Below, piece after piece: positions 6,576 to 17,618 of a stretch of DNA of 64,000 nucleotides. Source of the stretch: Clostridia bacterium. GTDB lineage: Bacteria; Bacillota; Clostridia; TANB77; CAG-508. The stretch is taken from positions 1-64,000 of the forward strand of contig JAFWIH010000009.1 of assembly GCA_017533795.1 (NCBI GenBank). The letters run 5' to 3'. A program made the position numbers and the translations under genes. A model generated the notes under the pieces. The model was not told where the DNA came from and searched no databases. It saw only the letters and a list, made by a program, of their open reading frames with translations. The first letter of the stretch is position 1. Each line of letters begins with the position of its first letter.

Positions 6576-8513
6576 TTATTTATAATTCTCCACTTCTTCT
6601 TTAATTTTATTAATAAATTCTTCTGTTTTCATAGCTCCAATATCACCATCTTTTCTTGAACGTACTCCAACAGATTTAGATTCTATTTCTTTTTCACCTA
6701 TAACTAACATATATGGGACCTTTTCAAGTTGCGCTTCACGTATTTTATAGCCTATCTTTTCTGAGCGGTCGTCTGTTTTTACTCTTATACCATTTGCCAT
6801 AAGTCTTTCTTCAATTGACTTAGCATAGTCTATATGTTTATCAGCTATTGGTAATATTTTTACTTGAACTGGTGATAACCATGTTGGTAAATTACCTTTT
6901 GTTTCTTCTATTAAGAAAGATATAAATCTATCTGATGTACCTAAAATTGCTCTATGAATAACAACCGGTCTATGTTCTTCTCCATCTTGTCCTATGTATT
7001 TCAAGTCAAATCTCTCAGGTAAAGCAAAATCTAATTGACAAGTAGGTATTGTTACATCATGGCCTAATGCTGTTTCTATTTGTATATCTATTTTAGGTCC
7101 ATAGAATGCAGCTTCTCCTTCAGCTTCATAAAAATCTATATTCAACTCTTTTAAAATTTGTCTTAGTTGTTCTTCTGCTGTTTCCCACATTTCATCATTG
7201 TCGATGTATTTCTCTATATTATTCTTATCTCTCAAAGAAAGTCTAAACTTAAAGTTATCTCTTGAGAATCCAAAGTCTTTTATATATACCTCAAAAATAA
7301 GATTTATAACTTTTCCTACTTCTTCTTTTATTTGGTCTGGTCTTACAAATAGGTGAGCATCATTTTGGCACATTTGACGAACTCTTTCTAATCCGCAAAC
7401 AGCTCCTGAATCTTCATATCTAAAGTCATGTGCTAACTCTCCAATTTTTATTGGTAAGTCTCTATATGAATGTAATTCACTTTTATATATTAACATATGA
7501 TGTGGGCAGTTCATTGGTCTTAAAACAAATTCTTCTGTATCCATTTTCATTATTGGAAACATATCATCTTTGTAATGGTCCCAATGTCCACTTATTTTAT
7601 ATAAATCTGTCGTAGCTAAGCTTGGTGTATATACATGACTATAACCCAATTTTAACTCTTTGTCTTGTATATATCTTTCTAAAACTCTTCTTATTGTTGC
7701 ACCATTTGGCAAGTACATTGGAAGTCCAGATCCAACTAGCTGATGTGTCATAAATAGTTTTAAATCTTTTCCAATTTTTCTGTGGTCCCTTGCCTTTCTA
7801 TCTTCTAATATTTGTAAGTACTCATCCACTTGACTTGCTTTTGGAAAAGAAATTGCATACACTCTTTGTAAACTTTCTCTTTTTTCATCACCTCTCCAGT
7901 ATGCACTAGATGATGTTAATATTTTGACAGCTTTGACTTTACCTGTACTCATTAAATGAGGTCCAGCACAAAGGTCTGTAAATTCTCCTTGTTTATAAAA
8001 AGATATTTCTTCATTTTCTGGTAAATCTTCAATTAGCTCTACTTTATATTTTTCTTTTGCATCTTGCATAAGTTTTATTGCTTCTTTTCTAGGAAGAGTA
8101 AATCTTTCTATAGGCAAATCTTCTTTTATTATTTTTTTCATCTCTTGTTCTATTTTTTCTTTATCTTCATCAGTAAAAGGATTTTCTACATCAAAATCAT
8201 AATAGAACCCTTCATTTATTGCAGGTCCAATAGCTAGTTTTGTTTCTGGAAATAATCTTTTTATTGCTTGAGCCATTATATGTGAAGTTGTGTGCCAATA
8301 TGCTTTTTTTCCTTCTAAGTCACTTTCAAATGTACAAATGCTAACATTACAGTCTTTTTCTAGCTCGTATCTTAAATCTTTTGTTTCTCCATCAACTAAT
8401 CCACATGTAGCAACTCTTGCAAGTCCTTCACTTATTTTTTTTGCTAAATCTATAATGGTTGTTCCTTTTTCTACTTCCATTATATTTCCATCTTTTAAAG
8501 TAATTTTAATCAT
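6576..8513 (-). CDS. thrS: Threonyl-tRNA synthetase
   Basis: ThrRS (645 residues) charges tRNA-Thr. Domains in order: TGS (1-60), editing domain with the HTTSHIMAQ metal-site motif, class II core with motif 2 around CGLERVRQMCQNDAHLF and zinc ligand in RPMNCPHHML, motif 3 ILGTSDRF, and the C-terminal anticodon-binding domain. I place the start at 8513 (MIKITLKDGN) because AGGAGG precedes it; the 11 extra in-frame codons upstream lie in the leader. Expression is expected to be controlled by the T-box leader at 8535-8783. It heads a unit with the kinase/ParB fusion and ychF. Confidence 0.97.
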   Translation of the reverse strand: MIKITLKDGNIMEVEKGTTIIDLAKKISEGLARVATCGLVDGETKDLRYELEKDCNVSICTFESDLEGKKAYWHTTSHIMAQAIKRLFPETKLAIGPAINEGFYYDFDVENPFTDEDKEKIEQEMKKIIKEDLPIERFTLPRKEAIKLMQDAKEKYKVELIEDLPENEEISFYKQGEFTDLCAGPHLMSTGKVKAVKILTSSSAYWRGDEKRESLQRVYAISFPKASQVDEYLQILEDRKARDHRKIGKDLKLFMTHQLVGSGLPMYLPNGATIRRVLERYIQDKELKLGYSHVYTPSLATTDLYKISGHWDHYKDDMFPIMKMDTEEFVLRPMNCPHHMLIYKSELHSYRDLPIKIGELAHDFRYEDSGAVCGLERVRQMCQNDAHLFVRPDQIKEEVGKVINLIFEVYIKDFGFSRDNFKFRLSLRDKNNIEKYIDNDEMWETAEEQLRQILKELNIDFYEAEGEAAFYGPKIDIQIETALGHDVTIPTCQLDFALPERFDLKYIGQDGEEHRPVVIHRAILGTSDRFISFLIEETKGNLPTWLSPVQVKILPIADKHIDYAKSIEERLMANGIRVKTDDRSEKIGYKIREAQLEKVPYMLVIGEKEIESKSVGVRSRKDGDIGAMKTEEFINKIKEEVENYK

Positions 8514-8534
8514 AATAAAACCTCCTTTATTTAC

Positions 8535-8783
8535 ATGTAAAAGCACTCCTAAAAGTACTTTTCACATACTCTTAGGAGTGCTTTTGCGCACGGTTCCATC
8601 CTAATTTTTACTTAATTTAGATTATAACGTATCTTACACGCCTAGCTTATTCACCAGGAACTTGAGGAGGTAGTTTTTCAAACACATTTACTTTAATTGG
8701 CTTTCAGCCCTTGACCAATTATCTCTTATAAGCAATCTTTGTTTTACTTTGTCTCCTACTTGTTTTTGCATAATTACTTTATG
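8535..8783 (-). promoter_or_regulatory. T-box riboswitch controlling thrS
   Basis: On the minus strand the T-box core AGGATGGAACCGTGCGC lies at 8586-8602, directly before a strong terminator hairpin. Stem I has a terminal hairpin (AATTGGTC...GCCAATT, about 8693-8718) and the specifier region contains ACTACC at 8669-8674, which supplies threonine codons ACT or ACC. Uncharged tRNA-Thr would pair with the specifier and the UGGN sequence and block the terminator, turning thrS on. The identity is secure; the exact specifier codon is inferred. Confidence 0.9.
8539..8586 (-). terminator. Regulated terminator of the thrS T-box
   Basis: AAAAGCACTCCTAAGAG pairs with the downstream AAGTACTTTTAGGAGTGCTTTT arm across a short loop and ends in TTTT. 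Its 5' arm overlaps the sequence following the T-box core, as expected for alternative terminator/antiterminator pairing. Confidence 0.85.
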
Positions 8784-8789
8784 TGTACT

Positions 8790-8818
8790 ATTAAATCATA
8801 TTTTTTAATAATAGTCAA
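8790..8818 (-). promoter_or_regulatory. Predicted sigma-A promoter of thrS
   Basis: Minus strand TTGACT (8813-8818), 17-base spacer, TTTAAT (8790-8795). Transcription would start near 8783, giving a leader of about 270 bases. Confidence 0.7.
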
Positions 8819-8835
8819 TATTTTTTGTGAAGATG

Positions 8836-8864
8836 TTTACAAAAGTATAATTGTGCTGTATAAT
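8836..8864 (+). promoter_or_regulatory. Predicted sigma-A promoter of tRNA-Thr(GGT)
   Basis: TTTACA (8836-8841), 17-base spacer, TATAAT (8859-8864). The predicted start is about 7 bases before the mature tRNA 5' end. It is back to back with the thrS promoter. Confidence 0.7.
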
Positions 8865-8877
8865 AAAAAAAGTTTAT

Positions 8878-8953
8878 GCTTCTATAGCTCAGTAGGTAGA
8901 GCACAGCCATGGTAAGGCTGGGGTCGCCGGTTCGATTCCGGCTGGAAGCTCCA
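8878..8953 (+). tRNA. tRNA-Thr (anticodon GGT)
   Basis: A 76-base cloverleaf. The acceptor GCTTCTA pairs with TGGAAGC, the D-arm is AGCTCAGTAGGTAGAGC, the anticodon stem CAGCC/GGCTG encloses the loop ATGGTAA with anticodon GGT, and the T-arm is CCGGTTCGATTCCGG. The CCA end is encoded. It reads ACC and ACT threonine codons, the same codons found in the neighbouring T-box specifier. Confidence 0.95.
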
Positions 8954-8962
8954 TAAAATAAT

Positions 8963-9006
8963 CAAGGATGACTTTGACCGTTTTCACGTCCCCAAAGTCA
9001 TCCTTG
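8963..9006. repeat. Intergenic inverted repeat, weak member of the GGGACG palindrome family
   Basis: Arms of 14 bases (CAAGGATGACTTTG, 8963-8976, and its complement 8993-9006) enclose a 16-base loop which on the minus strand contains GGGGACGTGAAAACGGTC. It lies between the tRNA and the 3' end of the convergent zinc-ribbon gene and may act as a terminator. It shares the GGGACG core with the larger palindromes at 26656, 58850 and 60464. Confidence 0.65.
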
Positions 9007-9017
9007 GTCGAAGTTAT

Positions 9018-9353
9018 TTACATGTCGTCGTCTTCATCATGTCCACAGCCATGACATCCTGAGCAACCTTCTATTCCACATTCAAAATCATCATCTGTGT
9101 CTCCTGTAAAATCTAGTTCAATTATATTTTCACATTCAGGACATGTTACTTCTTTTCTGTCTTCGTCCATATCTACTATAAACTCATTGTTACAATATGG
9201 GCATACTATTTCAAAATCAAAACCTTCATCAAGATATATATCATTTTCTATTCTTTTTATTGTTTTTTCCATTTTATTCATTTTGTTTATAAGCTCTTGT
9301 TGATTTTGCAAGATTATATCCATCTTTTTTTCAATATTGTCTAAATCAGCCAT
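9018..9353 (-). CDS. CD1247-type zinc-ribbon protein
   Basis: A 111-residue protein with an N-terminal coiled-coil-like segment (1-40, DNIEKKMDIILQNQQEL), a zinc ribbon CPYC...CPEC (about 51-75) and an acidic Cys/His tail CGIEGCSGCHGCGHDEDDD. It matches small clostridial proteins usually encoded beside efp, as here (12-base gap). The tail could bind a further metal ion. Function unknown. Confidence 0.8.
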   Translation of the reverse strand: MADLDNIEKKMDIILQNQQELINKMNKMEKTIKRIENDIYLDEGFDFEIVCPYCNNEFIVDMDEDRKEVTCPECENIIELDFTGDTDDDFECGIEGCSGCHGCGHDEDDDM

Positions 9354-9365
9354 TTTCTATCTCCT

Positions 9366-9932
9366 CTATACTCTTTCCATATATGTACAGGTACGAGTAT
9401 CTATTTTTAATACATCCCCTACATTTATAAATAATGGAACCATAAGTTCAAGTCCAGTTTCTAATGTTGCTGGTTTGCCTGATGTGGTTGTTGTATTTCC
9501 ACTAAATCCTGGTTCTGTATATGTAACTTCAAGTTCAACAAATGTTGGTGGTTCAATTGCAAAAATTTCTCCTTTTATTGATAGAATTGTTACATCTGTA
9601 TTTTCTTTTAAGTATTTTAAACAATCTTCTAGTTGTTCTTTATTCAAAGGAATTTGTTCGTATGTTTCTTTATCCATAAAATAATAGAAATCTCCATCAT
9701 TATATATGTATTCCATAACTTTTTTCTCTATTTCTGCTGCTGGGAATTTGTCATTTGGATTAAAAGTTTTATCTATAAGTGCACCTGTTTTTATATTTCT
9801 AATTTTTGTTCTAACAAAAGCTGGTCCCTTTCCTGGTTTTACATGTTGAAATTCTTCTATTCTATAAACTGTTCCATCCATTTCAAATGTAACTCCATTT
9901 CTAAAATCTCCTGCTGAATATACTGCTGCCAT
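9366..9932 (-). CDS. efp: Translation elongation factor P
   Basis: EF-P (188 residues) relieves ribosome stalling at polyproline. It starts [13 protein letters not shown], has the modified-loop region [14 protein letters not shown] (a lysine at the tip, residue about 32) and the C-terminal signature [23 protein letters not shown] chose the ATG at 9932 because AGGAG sits 8 bases upstream; two in-frame ATGs further up would be too close to, or before, that site. It follows a Xaa-Pro peptidase gene, the usual pairing in Firmicutes. Confidence 0.96.
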   Translation of the reverse strand: MAAVYSAGDFRNGVTFEMDGTVYRIEEFQHVKPGKGPAFVRTKIRNIKTGALIDKTFNPNDKFPAAEIEKKVMEYIYNDGDFYYFMDKETYEQIPLNKEQLEDCLKYLKENTDVTILSIKGEIFAIEPPTFVELEVTYTEPGFSGNTTTTSGKPATLETGLELMVPLFINVGDVLKIDTRTCTYMERV

Positions 9933-10000
9933 ATTCATTTCTCCTTTCAATTTCTATAAATCCTTACTATTATAAACGAATTTTAACTAAAAATCAAGTT

Positions 10001-11059
10001 TTATATTATAGTATAATTTTTAGCAGATTCTGTTAAGCTTATACAACCAATTTTTGTAATTAAAACTGTATCTTCAATTCTTACACCAAATTGACCTGAA
10101 ATATATATACCGGGCTCATCTGTAACAACCATATTTTCTTTAAGTATGCTATCATTTCTACTGCTTATAAATGGTCTTTCATGTATTTCCATACCCACTC
10201 CATGTCCAAGTGCATGTATTAAGTCATAGTTGTTTAAGCGAAAATCGTTTTCTACATTTTTAGTTAACATTCTTGTATTTGAGCCATCCTTCATTTCGTC
10301 TAAAACTTGCTGTTGATTTTTTAAAACCAAATCATATATTGGTTTTATATATTCTGGAACCTTCCCTACAAATATAGTTCTTGTCATATCTGAGCAATAT
10401 CCTTTATATTTGCATCCCATATCTATTGTAATAATATCTTCATCCTGTATTTTTCTGTCTGATGGTACAGTATGAGGTTTTGAACTGTTTTCTCCTGAAG
10501 CAACTATTGTTTCAAATGAAACTCCTTCTGCATTTTCATTATAAAACTTTTCTATTTCTCTTGCTATTTCTTTTTCTGTCATTCCAGGTTTTATATAAGT
10601 AAGCATATATGAAAAACACTTATCTGTTATTTCACATGCAGTTTTTATGTATTTTATTTCATCTTCGTCTTTTATTGTTCTTTGTTTTTCTATTATATTT
10701 TCAGTTTCTACTAAACTATTTATTTTAAATTTATGCATATATTCTTTATATTTTGCATAAGTTACATAATGTTCTTCAAACCCTACATTTTCGCAAAACA
10801 TAAAAAAGTTCTCATAATCCTCTTGTGACACATCAGTTATATTATAAACAATTATTTCGTCAAATAATGTTAGTACACTATGAGCATACTCTATATATCT
10901 GCCATCTGTAATATAGACATTCTCTTTTCTTGTAATTAAAAGTATCCCTTCTGCATCAATTCCAGTTAAATATTTAATATTAATAGGATTTGATATTATC
11001 ATTCCTTGTAAGTTTAAACTTGTCATAGTATTTCTAAGCCATGTTAGTTTTGAATTCAT
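10001..11059 (-). CDS. M24-family Xaa-Pro aminopeptidase/dipeptidase
   Basis: A 352-residue cytoplasmic metallopeptidase with a creatinase-like N-domain and a pita-bread catalytic domain. The metal ligands are recognisable: Asp in TIDMGCKYKGYCSDMTRT (split here by the two aspartates), His in HALGHGVGMEIHERP, Glu in VTDEPGIYI and Glu in GVRIEDTVL. It removes residues before proline. It lies just upstream of efp, a conserved pairing that links proline peptide turnover with polyproline translation. Confidence 0.9.
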   Translation of the reverse strand: MNSKLTWLRNTMTSLNLQGMIISNPINIKYLTGIDAEGILLITRKENVYITDGRYIEYAHSVLTLFDEIIVYNITDVSQEDYENFFMFCENVGFEEHYVTYAKYKEYMHKFKINSLVETENIIEKQRTIKDEDEIKYIKTACEITDKCFSYMLTYIKPGMTEKEIAREIEKFYNENAEGVSFETIVASGENSSKPHTVPSDRKIQDEDIITIDMGCKYKGYCSDMTRTIFVGKVPEYIKPIYDLVLKNQQQVLDEMKDGSNTRMLTKNVENDFRLNNYDLIHALGHGVGMEIHERPFISSRNDSILKENMVVTDEPGIYISGQFGVRIEDTVLITKIGCISLTESAKNYTII

Positions 11060-11083
11060 ATTAACACCCCATATGCTTTGTTT

Positions 11084-11836
11084 TTATCTTTTATACAGTC
11101 CCAATGTAAAGATATTTAATAATATATTTAATAATATGTCAAATGGAATAACCATACTTATAAATGCTGCAATAACTATAAATGGTCCAAATGGAATATA
11201 TTCAGACGCTCCTTTAATTTTAGTAGCAAGTAGTATTATACTTATTATTGCTCCAATTAAAAATGATATTAATGCAATAACGATAATATTTGATAGTCCA
11301 AAGTATAAACCTAATGCACCCATCAGTTTAACATCCCCAAGACCCATAGCTTCTTTACCATATGCTAAGCCTCCAAGTAATGTTATAAGTAAAAATATTC
11401 CACTTCCTGCAAGCATACCAAGTATCATATTAATTGAAATAGCAACATTTGATAATCCATATAAAAATGTAAATACTAAACCTACTTCAAACATTGTTAG
11501 TGTTAATCTATTTGGAATAATCTTTAGCTTATAGTCTATTATAAAAGCAGATATAAGCATAGGTGTTAAGATTAAATATTTAATTAAATCTAAATTTGCT
11601 ATTAAGGTTTTCTGAATTCCAAATCTATACAATAAACCAATAAAAATTATTGGAATAAGTAAAACCAATATGTAATTTGGTTTAAACACTTTTTTATACT
11701 GTTTAAAAAAATCCAATGAAATAACTTTCTTATATTCAGGTAGTCTCGTGTTTGCCCAATCTATAAATAATCCTACAAACAATCCTGCAATAAATAGAAT
11801 TAAGTAATATAAAATATGTACATCATTAAAATACAT
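11084..11836 (-). CDS. A24 prepilin peptidase-like membrane protease
   Basis: A 250-residue polytopic membrane protein with about seven hydrophobic segments. The two aspartates of the A24 active site are visible in IIDYKLKIIPN and in MGLGDVKLMGALG (the GxGD motif). The N-terminal cytosolic loop lacks the CxxC pairs and the full N-methyltransferase domain of classical PilD enzymes, so it may only cleave. A likely substrate is the pilin-like protein at 19848-20987. The start codon abuts the yqeG stop (TAA-ATG). Confidence 0.85.
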   Translation of the reverse strand: MYFNDVHILYYLILFIAGLFVGLFIDWANTRLPEYKKVISLDFFKQYKKVFKPNYILVLLIPIIFIGLLYRFGIQKTLIANLDLIKYLILTPMLISAFIIDYKLKIIPNRLTLTMFEVGLVFTFLYGLSNVAISINMILGMLAGSGIFLLITLLGGLAYGKEAMGLGDVKLMGALGLYFGLSNIIVIALISFLIGAIISIILLATKIKGASEYIPFGPFIVIAAFISMVIPFDILLNILLNIFTLGLYKR

Positions 11837-12343
11837 TTATAGTTCTCCTTTAGCTTTTGCTTTTTTATATTTTTTTATAATAAATTCTTCAATTGGCCTT
11901 TTCCACATTGTAATCCAAATATCTTTTTTGTTAATTGGTTCAACTAATATTGTAAACATTTTGCATCTATTACCACCAATAATATCTGTAAATAATTGAT
12001 CACCAACAGTTGCTATTCTCTCCGGTTCTAGCTTTAATTCTTCTTGTATTTTTATAAATCCGGTCTTTAAAGGTTTTTTAGCAAAAAATTTATATGGTAT
12101 CTCCAATGTTTTTGCAACATTTTCAACTTTATTTTTTTTATTAGAGTTTGAAAGTATATACAGTTTAACATTTTCTTCTTTTATTTTTTTTGCCCAATTA
12201 ATTGTTTCTTCTGATAGATTTTTATAATAATCTATTAGTGTATTATCTACATCTAAAATTAATGCTTGTATATTATTTTCTTTCAAGAACTCAATTGATA
12301 TATCACTTACTTTTTTAAAATCTGCTCTTGGGTATAAAATCAT
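11837..12343 (-). CDS. yqeG: YqeG family HAD phosphatase
   Basis: A 168-residue HAD IIIA-type phosphatase. Motif I is LILDVDNTLID, motif II is YILSNS, and motif III/IV is VGDQLFTDIIGGN. The family is close to YqeG of Bacillus and to phosphatidylglycerophosphate phosphatase GEP4; the substrate here is not known. It is directly followed, without a gap, by the A24 peptidase gene. Confidence 0.9.
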   Translation of the reverse strand: MILYPRADFKKVSDISIEFLKENNIQALILDVDNTLIDYYKNLSEETINWAKKIKEENVKLYILSNSNKKNKVENVAKTLEIPYKFFAKKPLKTGFIKIQEELKLEPERIATVGDQLFTDIIGGNRCKMFTILVEPINKKDIWITMWKRPIEEFIIKKYKKAKAKGEL

Positions 12344-12415
12344 TCTTATTCTCCTGGTTTTCCTGTATTATCTTTGTTTGCATTATTTCTGCATACATTT
12401 TATCCTTTTGCTACC

Positions 12416-12457
12416 AAAAATAGCTATTGTAACAGCTATATCTATTACAATAGCTAC
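12416..12457 (-). terminator. Intrinsic terminator of the WG-repeat gene
   Basis: Minus strand AGTAGCTATTGTAA and TTACAATAGCTA pair over a 12-base loop and are followed by TTTTT (12416-12420). Confidence 0.75.
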
Positions 12458-12462
12458 TCATT

Positions 12463-13998
12463 TTATTCTTCATTATTTTGTTGTTCATTATTTTGTTGTT
12501 CGTTGTTTTGTTGTTCGTTGTTTTGTTGATTATTTTCTTCTACATTTTCATTATTTTCTTGTACATTATTTTCTTCTGCATTTTCATTATTTGCTTGCTC
12601 ATTGTTTTCTTCTTGCTGATTACTGTTGCTTATTGTGTTTGTATTTTTACCATATCCCATTCTATCTAATTGTTCGGTTACACTATATACATTAGAATCA
12701 TATTCAAACAAATAAGTTGTTTCTCCTCCGTAGATTGACATATAAATGCTATCACATGCCATAGGCATAGCTTCTTTTCCATCAGTGAACATAACTGTAT
12801 ATTTTTCATTTTGTCCTACTACTATTGCATCGTAATCAGGAACTAGTAATAGACTAAATCCTGAATTTGCCTTGTTGTTTGAAGTAACATATCCTATACT
12901 ATCATATTTAAAATCTGTAACTTGATTACCTTTTACATTAAAGAATCCCCAGCGCTCGCCAGATTTTACTGGAATCAAGCTTCCTGCTATTACATACTTA
13001 CTTTTTATATTGTTTTCTTTAAATTTTCCATTATCTATACCTATCTCTGAATAATCAGTACTTATAACATTTTTTCCATTAAAATCTATAACTCCATAAT
13101 TGTTACCATTCTTAACTAGATAAAGTTTATTCTCATAATCCATTAATTCAATATCATCATATTGTAATTTTACTAGAGTTCTTCTATTACTTGATATTAT
13201 ACCTTTTTTATTTTCTGAAGTAATCAAAAAGTCCTTTGTATGCTCTAAATATTCTATTCCTTCATATTTTGTTTCTAATATAGGTTGCCCTGTTGATACA
13301 TCAATCACTCCAACAGTTGTATTTGAATTTGATTTTTTTTCTACTATTAGCATTCCTTCTAACACAGCTTTTTGGTTATTGAAATCTTCTGATATAGTTT
13401 CTGTTCCAGATTTTAATAGCCTTTGACTGTAATAATTAACTAAATTTGGTAATGTATATATATCCATTGTTTTGTTTTCTAAGTTATAATCCCATTGTAC
13501 GTTGAATGCTTTTTCTATTCCATCAATTGTTGTATACATCTCTCCATCCAATGATATTACAGCATCTTTATCATCACTACTAATAGTAAAATATTCATAA
13601 TTATTATTATCATCTTTTAAAGTTTTATATATAGTTTTAGAGCTTAAAGTAAACATTGCTACTTCATTTTCACATTCTACATAGCATTGATTAGGTTCTT
13701 CTGATTTCATGGTATAATCACCTGTATAATAGTCATACCCTAATAAACTAGAAATCTTTTTTATTGGTACATATACATTTTGAGGATTTTTTTCATCTAT
13801 TTTTATCATATTTTTTATTACTGTAGATTCTTGTCCATTTAAAGTAACTTTAAGTGTTGTTAGATTTATGTATGCCATAGCTCCAATTACTAAAAGCATC
13901 ATTATTATTAAAAATATAATTATTACCATAATTATTGTTGTAACTTTTTTGTTATCTGTTTTTTCGTTTTTCATTAAATCTTCATCGAATAGCTCCAT
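12463..13998 (-). CDS. Membrane-anchored WG-repeat protein with Gln/Asn-rich tail
   Basis: A 511-residue protein with a short cytosolic N-terminus, one membrane segment (VTTIIMVIIIFLIIMMLLVI, about 20-45), then an extracellular part. The first part (about 50-175) resembles the stalk domain related to copper amine oxidase N-terminal modules (VPIKKISSLLGYDYY). It is followed by WG-type beta repeats (NNYGVIDFNGK, RWGFFNVKGN, about 215-400). The last 50 residues are Asn/Gln/Glu repeats. The start at 13998 (MELFDEDLMK) has GGAGG upstream; a longer version would overlap tgt. Ligand and role are unknown; a cell-surface binding scaffold is an inference. Confidence 0.8.
   Translation of the reverse strand: MELFDEDLMKNEKTDNKKVTTIIMVIIIFLIIMMLLVIGAMAYINLTTLKVTLNGQESTVIKNMIKIDEKNPQNVYVPIKKISSLLGYDYYTGDYTMKSEEPNQCYVECENEVAMFTLSSKTIYKTLKDDNNNYEYFTISSDDKDAVISLDGEMYTTIDGIEKAFNVQWDYNLENKTMDIYTLPNLVNYYSQRLLKSGTETISEDFNNQKAVLEGMLIVEKKSNSNTTVGVIDVSTGQPILETKYEGIEYLEHTKDFLITSENKKGIISSNRRTLVKLQYDDIELMDYENKLYLVKNGNNYGVIDFNGKNVISTDYSEIGIDNGKFKENNIKSKYVIAGSLIPVKSGERWGFFNVKGNQVTDFKYDSIGYVTSNNKANSGFSLLLVPDYDAIVVGQNEKYTVMFTDGKEAMPMACDSIYMSIYGGETTYLFEYDSNVYSVTEQLDRMGYGKNTNTISNSNQQEENNEQANNENAEENNVQENNENVEENNQQNNEQQNNEQQNNEQQNNEE
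12464..12530 (-). repeat. 15-base tandem coding repeat (QQNNE units)
   Basis: Four near-identical 15-base units encode Gln-Gln-Asn-Asn-Glu at the very end of the WG-repeat protein. Change in unit number would keep the frame. Related, more degenerate Asn/Glu repeats precede it to about 12600. Confidence 0.8.
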
Positions 13999-14014
13999 TT
14001 GTAGCTTTCCTCCT

Positions 14015-16173
<2,159 letters not shown>

Positions 16174-16188
16174 TTCTGTTCCTTTCTA

Positions 16189-17511
16189 TTAGTCCTTAAA
16201 AATATTTGATAAATTCTTTCCTGCTTTTTTAAATATTTGAACTATTTTTTCAAATACATTTTGTGGTTCATAAAATGTATTTTCAATTACTGTGCTATTT
16301 TGAAAATCTGTTGATTTTGTAGGCTTTATTGTGTACACTATTGGATCTAGTCCGATATTGCCTTTATTAGTTTTTATATTACATGTCATATAGTCTGCAT
16401 ACCATTGTTTTAAACCTTCTAAACTTTTATTGGTATATCCATATTTTGAGTAATCATGAAGTTCTGGTATTTTATACCCATACTCTTGCAAAATTCTTTC
16501 ATATGTATGTAAAAACTCATGTACAAAAACTTCTTCTGGAAATGTATTTACTCGTGCATTATATCTATATAAATAATTGTTATCTTTATTTAATAGTCTA
16601 ATATTAGAGTACCCTAGTCCATAGTATTCCATTGCACCTAGACCGACCCAATCTTTTACTTGCTGGTCATCTAATTTGAAAATTATAAATACATAATCAT
16701 AATTATTACCATTCATGTATTCTTTTATTTGTGGTTCAACAGATGAAGAATCTACAAAATATCCATATGTTTCGTCATATGTAAGTTCTGTAATTGGTGT
16801 ATCTATTCTATATGTATCACATTTAGCAGATGTCATTAATCCATTTGACATTGTTGTAATTGAACTTTCAAATCTTTTTATAGTATTATTTATATCTATA
16901 ATGTCTTGTTGTGAAAGTGTATAATCTATCTTTTGCCCATTTACAGTTGCATTTACATTGTCAAATATGAAGCATGCAAATCTCCAATCAGCATTTTTTT
17001 CTTTTGTTCCTTCTTCTAGCTTAAAATCTGAAAACCATGCTTCACCTTTACATTCATCAACATATCCGCCCAATCTAAATCCAATGTTTACTTCTTCTCT
17101 TCCTCTTGAGTTAAAAATCATTTCAATTTTTTGCCAGTCTGAAGTACCAGAAATTGATGGTGACTTTTCAGTACTTTCTTCTATTGATATTTGTGCTCCA
17201 CTTCCTGTTAAGTTATTTTTAGATACTACATCTTTAGTTTTTACCATACATGTAACTTTATATGAAGTATCTTTTTTTACTTTTACTGTTTGAGAAAACA
17301 TAGCATCATTATAGTCTTCTGACGTTATTTTATAACTAGGATTATTAGAATACTTTTCTTCTTTATCTCTTGTAAATTTTGAAATATTTAAATGACTTTT
17401 ACTCAAATAAAAATCGTTAAAATTATTAACACTATAAAAATTAAATACAAAAAAAATTAAGATAATTAAAAAAATTGTAAAAAGTATTTCTAAAATTTTT
17501 TTGAACTTCAT
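16189..17511 (-). CDS. Membrane-anchored putative zinc metallopeptidase with a carbohydrate-binding-like domain
   Basis: A 440-residue protein with an N-terminal membrane anchor (about 6-27), a beta-sandwich-like region (about 60-165) ending in GEAWFSDFKLEEG, which resembles CBM4/9-type modules, and a C-terminal part with a zinc-binding HExxH motif in EVFVHEFLHTYE (about residue 335). A downstream Tyr/Asp-rich stretch KQWYADYM could supply further ligands. It would act outside the cell. I recognise no named family; the protease call rests on the HExxH motif. It is the first gene before queA-tgt (16 bases). Confidence 0.6.
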   Translation of the reverse strand: MKFKKILEILFTIFLIILIFFVFNFYSVNNFNDFYLSKSHLNISKFTRDKEEKYSNNPSYKITSEDYNDAMFSQTVKVKKDTSYKVTCMVKTKDVVSKNNLTGSGAQISIEESTEKSPSISGTSDWQKIEMIFNSRGREEVNIGFRLGGYVDECKGEAWFSDFKLEEGTKEKNADWRFACFIFDNVNATVNGQKIDYTLSQQDIIDINNTIKRFESSITTMSNGLMTSAKCDTYRIDTPITELTYDETYGYFVDSSSVEPQIKEYMNGNNYDYVFIIFKLDDQQVKDWVGLGAMEYYGLGYSNIRLLNKDNNYLYRYNARVNTFPEEVFVHEFLHTYERILQEYGYKIPELHDYSKYGYTNKSLEGLKQWYADYMTCNIKTNKGNIGLDPIVYTIKPTKSTDFQNSTVIENTFYEPQNVFEKIVQIFKKAGKNLSNIFKD

Positions 17512-17571
17512 AGATTTTCTCCTTTTTTGTATTTATATTATACTTGATATATACATATAAAATCAATAGTT

Positions 17572-17618
17572 TTGAGTAATGATTTTTAGCAATTTAGTGG
17601 CTAATAATCATCACTCAA
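17572..17618 (-). terminator. Probable terminator of rnr, overlapping its stop codon
   Basis: Minus strand TTGAGTGATGATT pairs with AATCATTACTCAA, with a nested TTAGC/GCTAA stem. The rnr TGA lies in the 5' arm. The following T-run is weak. Confidence 0.5.

Noticed and set aside
12378..12695. Frame rich in His/Phe/Tyr on the + strand
   Set aside because: Antisense of the QQNNE repeat and of the WG-protein C-terminus; overlaps the terminator.
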